NCBI GenBank assembly: GCA_029891345.1
Contig: CM056994.1
Span: 138,282,457-138,346,456 of the forward strand
DNA: 64,000 nt
Source of the DNA: Dryococelus australis
Taxonomy: Eukaryota; Arthropoda; Insecta; Phasmatodea; Phasmatidae
Reading direction: 5' to 3'
The notes beneath the pieces were generated by a model. The model searched no databases. It saw only the letters and a program-made list of their open reading frames with translations, and was not told where the DNA came from. How positions within the stretch are numbered: position 1 is the first letter of the stretch; the number at the start of each line of letters is the position of its first letter. The translations under genes were made by a program, and so were the position numbers. This document shows positions 47,888-57,974 of this stretch, one piece after another.

Positions 47888-48750
47888 CTAATTTATTATA
47901 CTTTTTCCATGATGTTCAGAATTCCAAAATGAATGTGGAATTACACATAAAACTGTTATGAGATACGGAATTCTTTTTGCATTATTAATAACAAAAAGAG
48001 GAAATTTTTTGTTCAACATGCTCATTATGCTCACATATTCATTGTAATAATTTTTATTATCAGCATTTTCTTCATCATGTATAACTAATAATATATCAAC
48101 CAATTTTCTAACATCATCCATCTAGACATATTCTTTTGGCAAATTGTTGAATTTTTTTTGTACCCTCTCCAGAGCTAGGAGTTCTTGGCGAAATCATTCT
48201 TTGTGGTGTGTTTGGTATTGATCTTGAACTTGAATCTTTTATATACTTGTATAAATTTGTCTAATTATATTATTTTACTCCCAACCAACACTTGAACTTG
48301 GATTATTCCTTTTCTTATTAGGAATATATTTTTTAAATACTGCTTTGGTTAAAAAAACTTTTTCCGTTTCATTTTTCAGGTCATTAACATTGTAATAACC
48401 TTCAGGTTTTTCTGTGCCATTTTTGTTAGCAACTTAGATAGTCCTTCTCTTAATTCATATTCGGTATCTTTGACAAATATAATATCGCCATCTATACTGG
48501 CTTTTGTATCACCGATATAAAAATAATGTCCATCTCAACGTAAATCTATTCTTCTTTAATGTTAGTAATATCTCCAGAAATATATTTTCCAATATTAATA
48601 GCTGAGTCTTTAAGGAGTATTATACCCAAATTCGGAGACCTGTCATTAGCAAATAATTTTCTTTCAAATGATGTTTCTTCAGGAGTAGGTAGATAATATA
48701 ATTTTTTTGCTGCAAACTGAAACTAGTATTGTTATTAAATTTTCAATTTT
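47888..48750 (-). pseudogene. unassigned late gene of element 2
   Basis: Minus strand. The first part (48750-48450) contains 'YIGDTKASIDGDIIFVKD' followed by 'TEYELREGLSKLLTK', a block I recall from an uncharacterised Polinton gene near the PLA2-like protein. A Ser/Pro-rich stretch with 'SIPNTPQRMISPRTPSSGEG' follows near 48200, and a clean frame at 48121-47888 (77 codons) closes with 'CVIPHSFWNSEHHGKSII'. Function unknown even in the family. Multiple frameshifts. Confidence 0.5.
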
Positions 48751-48959
48751 ATTCATTTACTTGTTCTACATTTCTTACCATTATTTCGTAATTCATGAAT
48801 TAAAGATGGATATTTATTCTTATTTCTTTCAGAATCTGCTTCATGAAAATTCTTATAATTTTTCAATTATTCAATGAGTAATTTAACGCGAGAAATTTCC
48901 TTGGGTAAATCTTTCTTTACATGTAAATATTTTTTACTTATAAATGAGTTATAAAAGTA

Positions 48960-50270
48960 CCAAGAGTTTTGAAAGGCAAACTTTTCCTCCAACTGATAAA
49001 ACAAGGAGGAATTTAAATGTTTACCATAATATAGTTGAGTTTGATATTCCTATAAGTGATAGATTTTTTTTCCAAATGATGCTTATGTTTTTGAGCAGTT
49101 TAGGCTACTAAAGAGAGATAAAGAATGACATGAGGCAAAATACGCAAATTAGAAAAAAATGATGTTTGTGCTAACATTTTTTCTTTCCAGTTTTCTAGAG
49201 TAGAAATCTCAAAACATGTACATATTATTGAGGCTGCTGATTGCCCAGGTTTAACTTCAACAATGATGAATAATTTTTTAGATCCCCAAGAGAGCAAAAT
49301 TATTTAGAATTTACTGGTGTTGATAATAAATATCATGTAAAATCTGTTCACAGGGATAAAATAAATGGAATAACCTATCCACTGAGATATCTATTTAGTT
49401 TTATTTGTGATAACAATGAAATTTACTTGAAAGGCGGTTATAGAAGTAATTTTATCCGAAATTCGTCTGATAACAAATGTTTATATGTTTATGAAAGTAA
49501 GAACGCAGATGATGCAGTTCAGAGAAGTAATGCTGATCCAGGTAAAACGGTTATTCAAAAATTTTAAATTATGTGGCCAATTGTTGAATATTAATCTAAC
49601 ACAATTAAAGATTTGCAATTAAAGAAAAATATACAAACATCCAAAAACACCTATTAGTTTTAATTATTGCCAATATTTTGAAGTAGAAGTAACTGCTGAG
49701 ACAACTGTTTTTAATTTTGATATAAGAGATAATCAATTTAGTAATTTACAATTTGATATGCCTGATTTTGTTGTTGTAGGCTTTCAAGCTAATAGGAAAA
49801 ATCATCGTGTTGAACAGCATGTAGATGCTTCTATGTTTGATCATTGTAATGTAAGGAATATTTATGTTAGGAATGGAAGTAATGAAATCATTCCTCAAGA
49901 AAATTGGAATCTAGATATTGAGAATGAATTTTGTGATAAATTGTTTCTTGCTTATAATGATTTTAGAAATTTAAAGTCAAAACTAGGTACTCTATTTAGA
50001 AATAATGAACTTTAACATAAACCAACGGTAAACAGTCAAGGTGATTTCAATTTTTATTCATTTTTGAGGCGAATACAATTATTTGTTATTGATTGTTTAT
50101 ATAGAAAAAAATTGTTATTAAAAATAAAACACACAATAAAATTAGTGTAGATTTTAACAAAGTTGTTGAAGCAGGAACAATTTGTAATGTTGTTCTAATC
50201 AGTCAAAGGAATCTATCTTATGATTATTTGAAAGAAAATATTACTAAAGATATGTGATTTTTTAAAATTA
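48960..50270 (+). pseudogene. capsid-type protein of element 2
   Basis: Plus strand, right-hand gene. Early text in mixed frames ('VEFDIPISDRFFF', then 'HIIEAADCPGLTSTMMNNF') leads to a clean frame at 49758-50015. It reads 'MPDFVVVGFQANRKNHRVEQ', then 'FDHCNVRNIYVRN', 'ENWNLDIENEF' and 'YNDFRNLKSKLG'. A '.GFQ..Rk' block followed by 'FDHC....v' and 'N.n.D' is the signature of the large structural protein of insect Polintons/adintoviruses (hexon-type capsid candidate). Short pieces continue to about 50270. Broken by stops and frameshifts. Confidence 0.6.
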
Positions 50271-50443
50271 ATAAATGGAGGATGTAAACGATTTTATGTA
50301 AACAACAAAATGTTTCGATAGTTTAATAAAAATTTTTAGATCTAAAGTTAAGTTGTTTACTTGAATAAAAAAAAATTGTTGAGCCAGAATAAGATTTATT
50401 TTAAGGATACAAAATTGATGCTTCTAGAAACATGAAAAGGGTG

Positions 50444-50447
<4 letters not shown>

Positions 50448-50510
<63 letters not shown>
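50448..50510. repeat. 63-base A homopolymer
   Basis: Uninterrupted A. Could be the poly-A tail of a retroposed sequence, or a homopolymer expansion at the edge of the virus-like element. Confidence 0.95.
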
Positions 50511-50511
<1 letters not shown>

Positions 50512-51150
50512 ACGATTTTGAGCTTAAATTGGTTGTCTTTTCATCGAATTTCAGATTTTGAGTTTTAATATTTTCTTGTTCTTTTGTTAAAATAGCAGGA
50601 AATATTTATGTTAGTTTTAAATGTTATTTCATGAAAATTGCCGATTCAAATGAGCTGCGCTCGCTCTCTCATTTCCTATCTACTGCCCTGTGCGCAAAGG
50701 TACCCCTCGTGTCTTTTGTAAAATAGCACCCACGAACAGAGAATCCCTCGTGTCTTTTGTAAAACCATTAGACCGCACCCACGAACAAAGAGTCCCTCCA
50801 GTCTTTGTAAAACCATAAGGACACTGGACTTTCCTCTATAGGTGTTACGCGACTGGTTTCTTTGATCCTGAACGGCTGGCATTCTCTGACCCAAACTAAT
50901 GACTTTTGACCATGTTATCATAATTCATCATGTTACAATTTCTAAAAATATTTTGAATGTGAGGTTTTCTATTACCAACATGCGGCGTAATTTATCACGT
51001 AAATCATTTCTAAAAAGTCTTTTGCAAGTGGCATTTTCTTTGACCCATGACCATGTATTGTATGATGTAAATAATTTTTTAATGTCTTTTGAAAGCAGCA
51101 TTTTATTTTACCCATGGCCGTATAATTTATCATGTCTTCTTTAATAAAAA
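50511..51150. other. unassigned; contains a short internal duplication
   Basis: 50695-50820 carries two to three copies of 'cccacgaacaaagagtccct(c)gtgtcttttgtaaaa'-like units (about 50-60 bp period). Nothing else recognised. Confidence 0.5.
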
Positions 51151-51151
51151 A

Positions 51152-51322
51152 GGTCCACGGTGGCTGAGCGGTTAGCCTGCTCGCCTTCCATCAAAGCAAT
51201 CCAGGTGCAATCCCCGGCCAGGACAGTCCGGATTTTCCCATGTGGCAATCGTGCCGGACGATGCCATTGGTCGGCGGGTCTTCTCGGGGATCTTCCATTT
51301 CCCCCGCCCTTTCATTCTGGCA
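51152..51322 (+). mobile_element. tRNA-derived SINE, family 1, copy C (best preserved)
   Basis: 'ggtccacggtggctgagcgg' is a clear A-box/tRNA head, and 'ccaggtgcaatccccggcc' the B-box region. The body ('gccggacgatgccattggtc', 'cgggtcttctcgggg', 'cccccgccctttcattctgg') matches copies A and B. Related sequence may continue to about 51480. Transcribed by Pol III and mobilised by a LINE in such families. Overlapping open frames are not genes. Confidence 0.8.
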
Positions 51323-51539
51323 TTTCAATAAATGCTTCAGAGCTCAGCTGCCTCCGACTGCCGAGCTGATAACATCTCCGCAAACGCGCTCCACGTTCGC
51401 AAACTTTACAGTTTGTGGTGGGGCAACTTTACCAGCAGTTTGTCTGTCAAAAGTCTGACAAAACCGCACTTACAATCTCCAGTAATAAGGTTTCATCATC
51501 TACTGTGCAAAAGATTTAACAATTTTAAATGTAAGTAAA

Positions 51540-51990
51540 TGTATTTGAAACATAAAAAAAATAAAAAAAATTTTTTTTTTTGGTCATTCTTTAAATATAT
51601 TTTTATATTATTTGAAACCTTTTAAATATACTTTAGATATAATTTTTTTTAATTGGTCATATTTAACTGTTGTCTCTTGGGGGTTATTTTGTAGAGTTAT
51701 TGGTAAAGTTTTAGGATGTGAAGCGTCGCTGGTAGGAATCCGAGTCCCGTTCAGGGTAAAAATGTTTATATTGCCCTTCAGAGACACGATGTTCACACAC
51801 ACACGCGCACCCATACACACACGCATATATATATATATATATATTCCAATTCGGCTAATTTTTTTTTGTTCAAATATTCGTTGAAGTCCGAGGAAGGTTC
51901 TTATGAGGAGAAAAATTGGAAAAATTGCACTGTAAAACGTAAAAACCACATTTTCTTTTCCCCATTCAAACTGTTCCTAGTTGTCAATTC
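51540..51990. other. AT-rich filler with CA/AT simple repeats
   Basis: T/A homopolymer runs at 51556-51582; CA-rich then AT-rich simple sequence at about 51798-51845. No gene. Confidence 0.5.
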
Positions 51991-52395
51991 TAGGGATGGG
52001 CGAGCTGAGATCGATTAATCGAAGAATCGATTTTTTGGGGTCGTAAAGATCGATTTGAGCAATGTATCGATCAAGTGAATCGATCTCAGACTCCCTAAAA
52101 TCGACTTTCGAGTCATTGTCTTACTGTTTTGTTTTATTCAAATAAAACAAAAGAGTACCAAACCATAATATAAAGAAAAAAACATTTAAAACTTAATTTG
52201 TAACTTTATAATTATGAACGCCACCTTAAAATTACTATAAACTACTTGAATGCATCCGTAGATTTGACACTTTCTTTTTCTACTTTAAACAGTTTGTCTT
52301 TGATAGTTTTTTTTAAGTAGATTCTCAATTATTTTCTTGGTTGTTTTTAAATCTTCGCTTCTCAAACGACAAACAAGTTCCTCAATTTATCTTAG
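51990..52395. mobile_element. possible hAT-type terminal sequence and coding scrap
   Basis: 'ctagggatgggcga' at 51989-52002 looks like the start of an insect hAT element (cagggatgggcga-type ends), followed by repeated 'atcgat' palindromes. On the minus strand at 52390-52225 a 50-codon frame reads 'RLRSEDLKTTKKIIENLL', a charged helix. No transposase domain or second terminus was identified. Confidence 0.3.
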
Positions 52396-52446
52396 GTTGA
52401 TTGGTTTATTTTGTGTGTGTTTCTCTTTATACTCAGTTCAAGATTC

Positions 52447-55418
52447 ATGCCGCCTATAAGACGCGGGCGGAGCAATTTGAGTGGAAGAACTCGAAATGCT
52501 AGAAACCAGTCTAATCGGACTGCACAGCAACGTGAAGAGCGAAATGAAATTGAAAGGATCCGGATATCAGAAAATTCGTGCAGCGCGTCATTCAACTAAT
52601 AATCTTGCAGGTTTGAAACGAGCTGCTTTCAGTTACGATGTTTCAATTGACTGCAGTGCCTGCCAATGCGTTGCTATTGGATCTATGAACTCAGTTTGCC
52701 CACATTGTAAGGCATTGAAATACAAAAATGAAGCCGCTGGATTGTGTTGCGCAAATGGCAAAGTGAAATTAGTGCCATAGGTTCCGCTACCAGAGCCATT
52801 GTACTCATTGGTTTCAGGAGCAGGAACGGATTCCATTCATTTCCTTACAAATATCCAAAAAAATATAACAACTGCTTCCAAATTACTTCATTTGGGGCAA
52901 CAAATGTAGTTCGGGACAATTTCATGCCAACTTTCAATGTAACATATTACAAACACACTTACTTTGTTTATTTTATTTTATAGTTTTTGTAATGAAAGTA
53001 ATAAACCTGTATTTTTAATTTACAGATACAAGGCCAAATATATCACAGAGCAGGTTCACTGTTGCCGGTGTCAGATGGCGACTACAAATTCCTGCAAATG
53101 TATTTCATGGGCAATTCAACACAAGCAATTGACCTGCGTTTTGCACATAATAGTTCAGTGAAGAGGTCTATTGTAGAAGAATTACGAACTTTCTTTCATC
53201 AACACAATCAGTTGATTACATTGTTCAAAACTGCAGTGGATCTCATGCAATCTGATAATCACAAAATTGTAATCAGAGCTGATAAAACTCCTGTGGGCCA
53301 ACTTGCAAGACGTTTCAATGCACCTATAGTTGATGAAGTTGCCATTGATATAGTTGGAGAAAATTTGGAAGCCCGTGATATTGTTTTACATCGCCAGAAT
53401 GATCAGTTACAGCGTGTGTATGAAACACACCGCTCATATGATGCGCTACAATATCCCATCATATTTTAGCAAGGTGAAGATGGTTATCAGTTCTCAATCA
53501 AGATGATAAATCCCCTTACAGGTAATTAAAAATTAGGTTCAGCAATGGAGATTTTGTATCAGCTACTATATTTATTATATGAAAATTCAATCACTGTTAT
53601 TAAAACAATGATTTATTTACAGGTGCCGAAACCAACAAAAAAGTCAGTTCAATTAACTATTATTCATACCGCCTGATGGTTCGTGAAAATGAAGACAATC
53701 ACATCTTGAAATGTCGGCGATTATTTCACCAATATGCTGTTGATATGTATGTCAAAATTGAAACAGAGCGATTGACATTCATCAGGTTGAACCAGACCAA
53801 ACTACGTTCTGAAGAGTATATTCACCTTCGAGATGCGATTAATACTGACGGAAATGCAGAGAATGTCGGCCGGATGACAATTCTTCCAGCAACATACATC
53901 GGAAGTCCTCGACATATGCCTGAATATGCTCAAGATGCCATGTCGTATGTTCGTCATTATGGTACAGCAGATTTATTTATCACATTCACGTGCAATCCGC
54001 AGTGGACAGAAATCAAACTTGAGTTATTCCCTGGCCAATCACCCATTGATCGTCATGACAATACGGCAAGAGTCTTCTAACAAAAGTTGAAATCTTTAAT
54101 GGATTTCATAGTGAAACATAGAGTGTTTGGCGAGATGCGCTGCTGGATGTATTCTGTGGAGTGGCAGAAACGTTGATTGCCTCATGCACATATTCTGATT
54201 TGGTTGGTAGAGAATATAAGACCAAATGAAGTTGATGAAGTGATATCAGTTGAAATCCCTGATATAAAAGTAGATCCACGCTTGCATGAGGTAGTTATTA
54301 AAAACATGATTCATGGTCCCTGTGGAACACTTAATCAAAATTCACAGTGAATGGTGGATGGTAAATGTTCGAAGTGTTATCCACGGGCATTAGTAGCAGA
54401 AACAATTACCGGAAATGATGGTTATCCATTGTATCGTCGCCGGTCGACTGCAGACAACGGAAGATCAACATTTGTCAAAGTGAATCAACAAGAAATTGAA
54501 ATTGATAATCGTTGGATTGTTCCATATTCACCGATCCTACCAAAGACTTTCAAGGCGCACATCAATGTTGAATCTTGCCATTCCGTGAAATCTATCAAAT
54601 ACATTTGTCCATATGTAACCAAAGGAAATGACATGGCTGTTATTGGAGTTGGTGAAGAAAATTCCAACGACGAAGTTACCCAATACCAAATGGGCCGCTA
54701 TGTTAGCAGTAATGAAGCAATTTTGCACATTTTTTCTTTTCCCATTCATGAAAGACACCCCACTGTTGTTCACTTAGCCATACACTTAGAAAATGGTCAA
54801 AGAGTATATTTCACGACACAGAACGCATTACAACGAGCTGTTCAACCACCATTTACAACCTTGACCAGTTTTTTTAAATTTGTCAGAATGATGATTTCGT
54901 CCGAACACTGCTATACTCCGAAATGCCAAAATATTATACTTGGAATCAATCCTCAAAGAAATTTCAATGACGGAAACAAAAAAAAACCAGTTCCAGGTTA
55001 CCCAAATGTATATTCCACTGATGCAATAGGTCGAATTTATTCAGTCCATCGAAGCAACGATGTGTGTTTTTATTTGCGATTGCTATTAGTCAATGTTCGA
55101 GGCCCAACATCATTCCAACAGTTACGAACTCTTAATGGCGAATTGTGTGGCTCTTACAGAGAAGCCTGTCAACGTTTGCAACTGGTAGAAAATGACGCTC
55201 ATTTGGATCAAACTCTCAATGATGCTGTAATTTCTTCACAAGCTTATCAAATACGAACATTGTTTTCTATAATTATATCAACATGCTTCCCATCTAAACA
55301 ATTGATTTATGGACAAAATACAAAGATGATATGTGTGGCGATATATTGCATCAAATGCGCATTAGAACAGAAAATCCAAATTTACAAGTTAGTGAAGAAA
55401 TTTACAACAAGGCGTTAA
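52447..55418 (+). pseudogene. Helitron Rep (HUH) region of the Rep-helicase protein
   Basis: The N-terminus MPPIRRGRSNLSGRTRNAR is the usual basic start. A zinc-like block follows ('CQCVAIGSMNSVCPHC', 'CCANGKVKL'), then 'YNNCFQITSFGA'. Two introns fit: 52939-53025 (gtaaca..tacag, phase 0) and 53522-53622 (gtaatt..tacag, phase 1). The Rep part has 'LFITFTCNPQWTEI' and the HUH site 'LPHAHILIWL' (His codons 54183 and 54189), preceded by a TGA (54174) where Gly is expected. Next are 'MVDGKCSKCYP' and the Tyr motif 'KYICPYVTKG' with both tyrosines. Stops at 53467, 54078, 54174 and 54348 and frameshifts near 52780 and 55320 break it. In active elements it nicks and joins DNA ends. Confidence 0.85.
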
Positions 55419-56953
55419 TATCAATCGAGGACATGTGCTTGATGATGTCAGACAAAGTATTATCTCAATTAGGCATGGCCGTGCCCAATCGCCCGATGCA
55501 CGACGCTTTTAATCAAGAGTTGCAACTCGAAAATATGTACGATGTCGATGCTTTAAGAGAATCAGTTCGAATAAATCTTCCGCTGTTGAATTAACAACAA
55601 AAGTATGTATTTGATACTCTTATGAATGCTGTAAATGGTGGAAATGGAGGGATTTACTTCTTGGACGCTCCTGGTGGTACAGGGAAAACTTTTTTGATTT
55701 CATTTATTTTAGAAACAATTCGCTCACACAATGAAATTGCACTCGCACTTGCTTCATCAGGCATTGCAGCTACATTGTTGAAAGGCGGTCGAACAGCCCA
55801 TTCAGCATTAAAATTGCCGTTGAATATGCAAAGCAACGAAACTCCGATCTGCAACATTTCGAAGAACTTTGCAATGTCAAAGGTTTTGCAGCAATGTAAA
55901 TTGATAGTGTGGGATGAATGCACGATGGCACATAAAAAGTCTTTGGAGGCATTAGACCGAACCATGCAAGATCTGCGGAACAATGAAAACCGATTTGGTG
56001 GTGCGATGATTTTCTTAGCAGGAGATTTTCGTCAGACATTGCCACTGATTCCACGGTCAACGCCAGTTGATGAACTTAATGCATGTTTAAAGGCCTCCGT
56101 TTTGTGGAAACACGTCAATATATTAAATTTAAGCAAGAATATGCGTGTCGAGTTGCAAAATGATCGATCTGGAGAAATTTTTTCAAGACAACTCATTGAC
56201 ATAGGTAATGGCAAATTCCCTTCAGACGTTTTGACTGACTGCATTACCTTTCCTGACAATTTTTGTAAGTTTACTGAATCAAAAACCGAACTCATTCAAA
56301 AGGTGTTTCCAAACATTGCTCAATATTACAGAGATCATATTTGGTTGAGCGAACGAGCTTTATTGGCTGCCAAAATCATGGATATAAATGAATTAAATTT
56401 CAAAATTCAAAATGAAATTGCCGGTGAATTGAGGACATAACAATCAGTTGATTCCGCTACTAACCAAGATGATGTCGTCAACTATCCATCCGAATTTTTG
56501 AACTCGCTGGATTTGCCAGGATTGCCACCTCACAATCTTCAATTAAAGGTTGGGTCGGTGATCATAATGTTGCGAAATATCAACAAAACCGCGTCTTTGT
56601 AACGGCACACGGGTAGCGGTGAAAAAATTACTAAAAACGTGATCGAAGCTACCATTCTAAAGGGAAAGAATAAAGGACAAGACGTTTTGATACCTCGCAA
56701 CCCAATTATTCCAACTGACATACCATTTGAATTTAAACGACTGCAGTTTCCAGTGCGGCTTGCTTTCGCTATGGCCATAAATAAATCCCAGGGGCAGTCA
56801 TTGAGTGTTTGCGGCATTAATCTTGAAAACCCATGTTTCTCGCATGGCCAATTGTATGTCGCCTGTTCCCGTGTTGCAAAACCATCCGCTTTGTTTGTTT
56901 ACGCGCCAGGTAATCAAACAAAACATATTGTGTACCATAAAGCATTACAATGA
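55331..56953 (+). pseudogene. Helitron Pif1-type helicase region
   Basis: The frame 55331-55594 links Rep to helicase ('EIYNKALISIEDMCLMMSDK', '...PLLN', TAA at 55592). The core frame 55622-56440 (272 codons) has Walker A 'DAPGGTGKTFL', 'IAATLLKGGRTAHSALKLP', Walker B 'IVWDECTMAHK', 'FLAGDFRQTLP' (motif III) and 'SKNMRV'. After a stop (56438) and a short gap, the frame 56639-56953 gives 'FPVRLAFAMAINKSQGQSL' and 'SHGQLYVACSRV' (motifs V-VI) and closes 'HIVYHKALQ'. This SF1B helicase unwinds DNA during rolling-circle transposition. All helicase motifs are intact, so decay is limited to a few lesions. Confidence 0.92.
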
Positions 56954-57275
56954 AAATATAATGTAACACAATATTACTAAAGTATTGCAGTGTACGAAAT
57001 AGAAAACTAAATTATGTAAATAGTTATTGTTTATGATTATGACATTAAAAATACATAGAAAAGTATATTAACATTATGCAAATGTATTGTTGATATAACG
57101 GTTATTATTCGATAGTCAATAAATAAAGTGATCTCTCTGAGATACGTTTATATTTATTTATTTATTTAAATTACCAATTTGTGACTGTATAGTATCACAA
57201 ACTTATTTGTTCTGGTGACACCAGAACTGGACCAGAAAAGATAAGTTGATAGGACTACCACAGTCCAATAGCTTT

Positions 57276-57301
57276 TGACAGAACGACGTCTGTCAGGTCA
57301 G

Positions 57302-57305
<4 letters not shown>
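57276..57305 (+). other. Helitron 3' terminus (hairpin + CTAG)
   Basis: Inverted repeat TGACAGA (57276-57282) and TCTGTCA (57289-57295) with loop acgacg, then ggtcag and CTAG (57302-57305). The base after is T, as expected from A|T insertion. The hairpin acts as the end signal in rolling-circle transposition. Confidence 0.9.
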
Positions 57306-57359
<54 letters not shown>

Positions 57360-57360
57360 A
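57306..57360. repeat. (TG)n then (AT)n microsatellite abutting the Helitron end
   Basis: About 45 bases of TG followed by ATATATATAA, starting at the very base after CTAG. Confidence 0.95.
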
Positions 57361-57438
57361 TATTTTCATAATTTTGTGTTTCAGATGAGTATTTTGCATA
57401 TCAATAATTGGTGATATTGGTGAGTAGGTAAATTTAGG

Positions 57439-57622
57439 ATGGCGAAATCTCCCTCGGTTATGTATCAGCATGATAGATCCTAATCAGAAAGTTATTCGAC
57501 TTCTGATTCGTCCGAACCAGAATCCCATTCAGATTCTGATTTGTCATCGTCCATTGTATATTCGTCTAAAGATTGGCCATGTCCTTCCGGATATGGCGTT
57601 TGGGCGGAGATTCGTGGATGAG
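57439..57622 (+). pseudogene. unassigned acidic Ser-rich protein remnant
   Basis: ATG 57439, one in-frame TAG early, then an open frame rich in Ser/Asp/Glu ('SYSTSDSSEPESHSDSDL'), then 'WPCPSGYGVWAEI' and a stop. Composition differs from chance AT frames. It precedes the second polymerase and may be a gene of the same element. No family recognised. Confidence 0.3.
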
Positions 57623-57734
57623 TGGCAAATACATAAATTTTAAATAAATTCAGATTCGAACATTGTCTATTTTTTTGGTGAGATGCAGGGTATCTGTTTT
57701 GGCAATAAGCGACGAGGCACCCAGGCGATTCTAA

Positions 57735-57917
57735 ATTTACGTCTCAATTGTAGTGAAAAAAATTAAAAGCACAGATGCTGAGGAAATGGCTCCAGAGACA
57801 TTTTTATTTCGTAGTAAAGCGATACATGTCCTCTATTTGTCCGATACTGGCGAAATTGATTATGAACACACCATCCCTCAACTCACTACGAATATTGATG
57901 AGTTTTGGCAGGGGTAG
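57735..57917 (+). pseudogene. unassigned protein fragment upstream of polymerase 2
   Basis: A 60-codon open frame ending at TAG 57915-57917, with globular-looking text ('MAPETFLFRSKAIHVLYL', 'DTGEIDYEHTIPQLTTN'). Possibly part of the N-terminal region of the polymerase polyprotein or a separate gene. Not recognised. Confidence 0.3.
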
Positions 57918-57974
57918 TGAGTAAGAAAAAGTGTAAAAAGTTAGTTAGCGAGAACTGTCTTCAGTATTTATCAA

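Larger units (their letters stand above)
38900..50300. mobile_element. endogenous adintovirus/Polinton, degraded
   Basis: Over 11 kb of very AT-rich DNA carries a polymerase (plus, left), a capsid-associated gene (minus), unknown frames (plus), integrase, protease, PLA2-like protein and another late gene (minus) and a capsid-type gene (plus, right). The set is that of adintoviruses, the viral form of Polinton/Maverick elements. Every gene has several stops or frameshifts. Foreign inserts (direct repeats 42367-42436, tRNA-like piece 42712, minisatellites, poly-A) interrupt it. Terminal inverted repeats and the 6-bp target duplication were not located, so the ends are approximate; the poly-A at 50448 may mark a later insertion. 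Confidence 0.85.
52400..57305 (+). mobile_element. Helitron, near full length, inactivated
   Basis: A single plus-strand Rep-helicase coding region of about 4.5 kb ends at 56953. 350 bp later is a canonical 3' end: a 7-bp stem hairpin (57276-57295), a 6-bp spacer and CTAG (57302-57305), followed by T. The 5' TC end was not pinned down; it lies before the ATG at 52447. Helitrons move by rolling-circle copying via the Rep HUH nuclease. About eight stops or frameshifts show this copy is dead, yet the sequence is far better preserved than the neighbouring virus-like element. Confidence 0.9.

Noticed and set aside
54485-54773. Minus-strand frames inside the Helitron
   Set aside because: Shadows of the plus-strand Rep frame.
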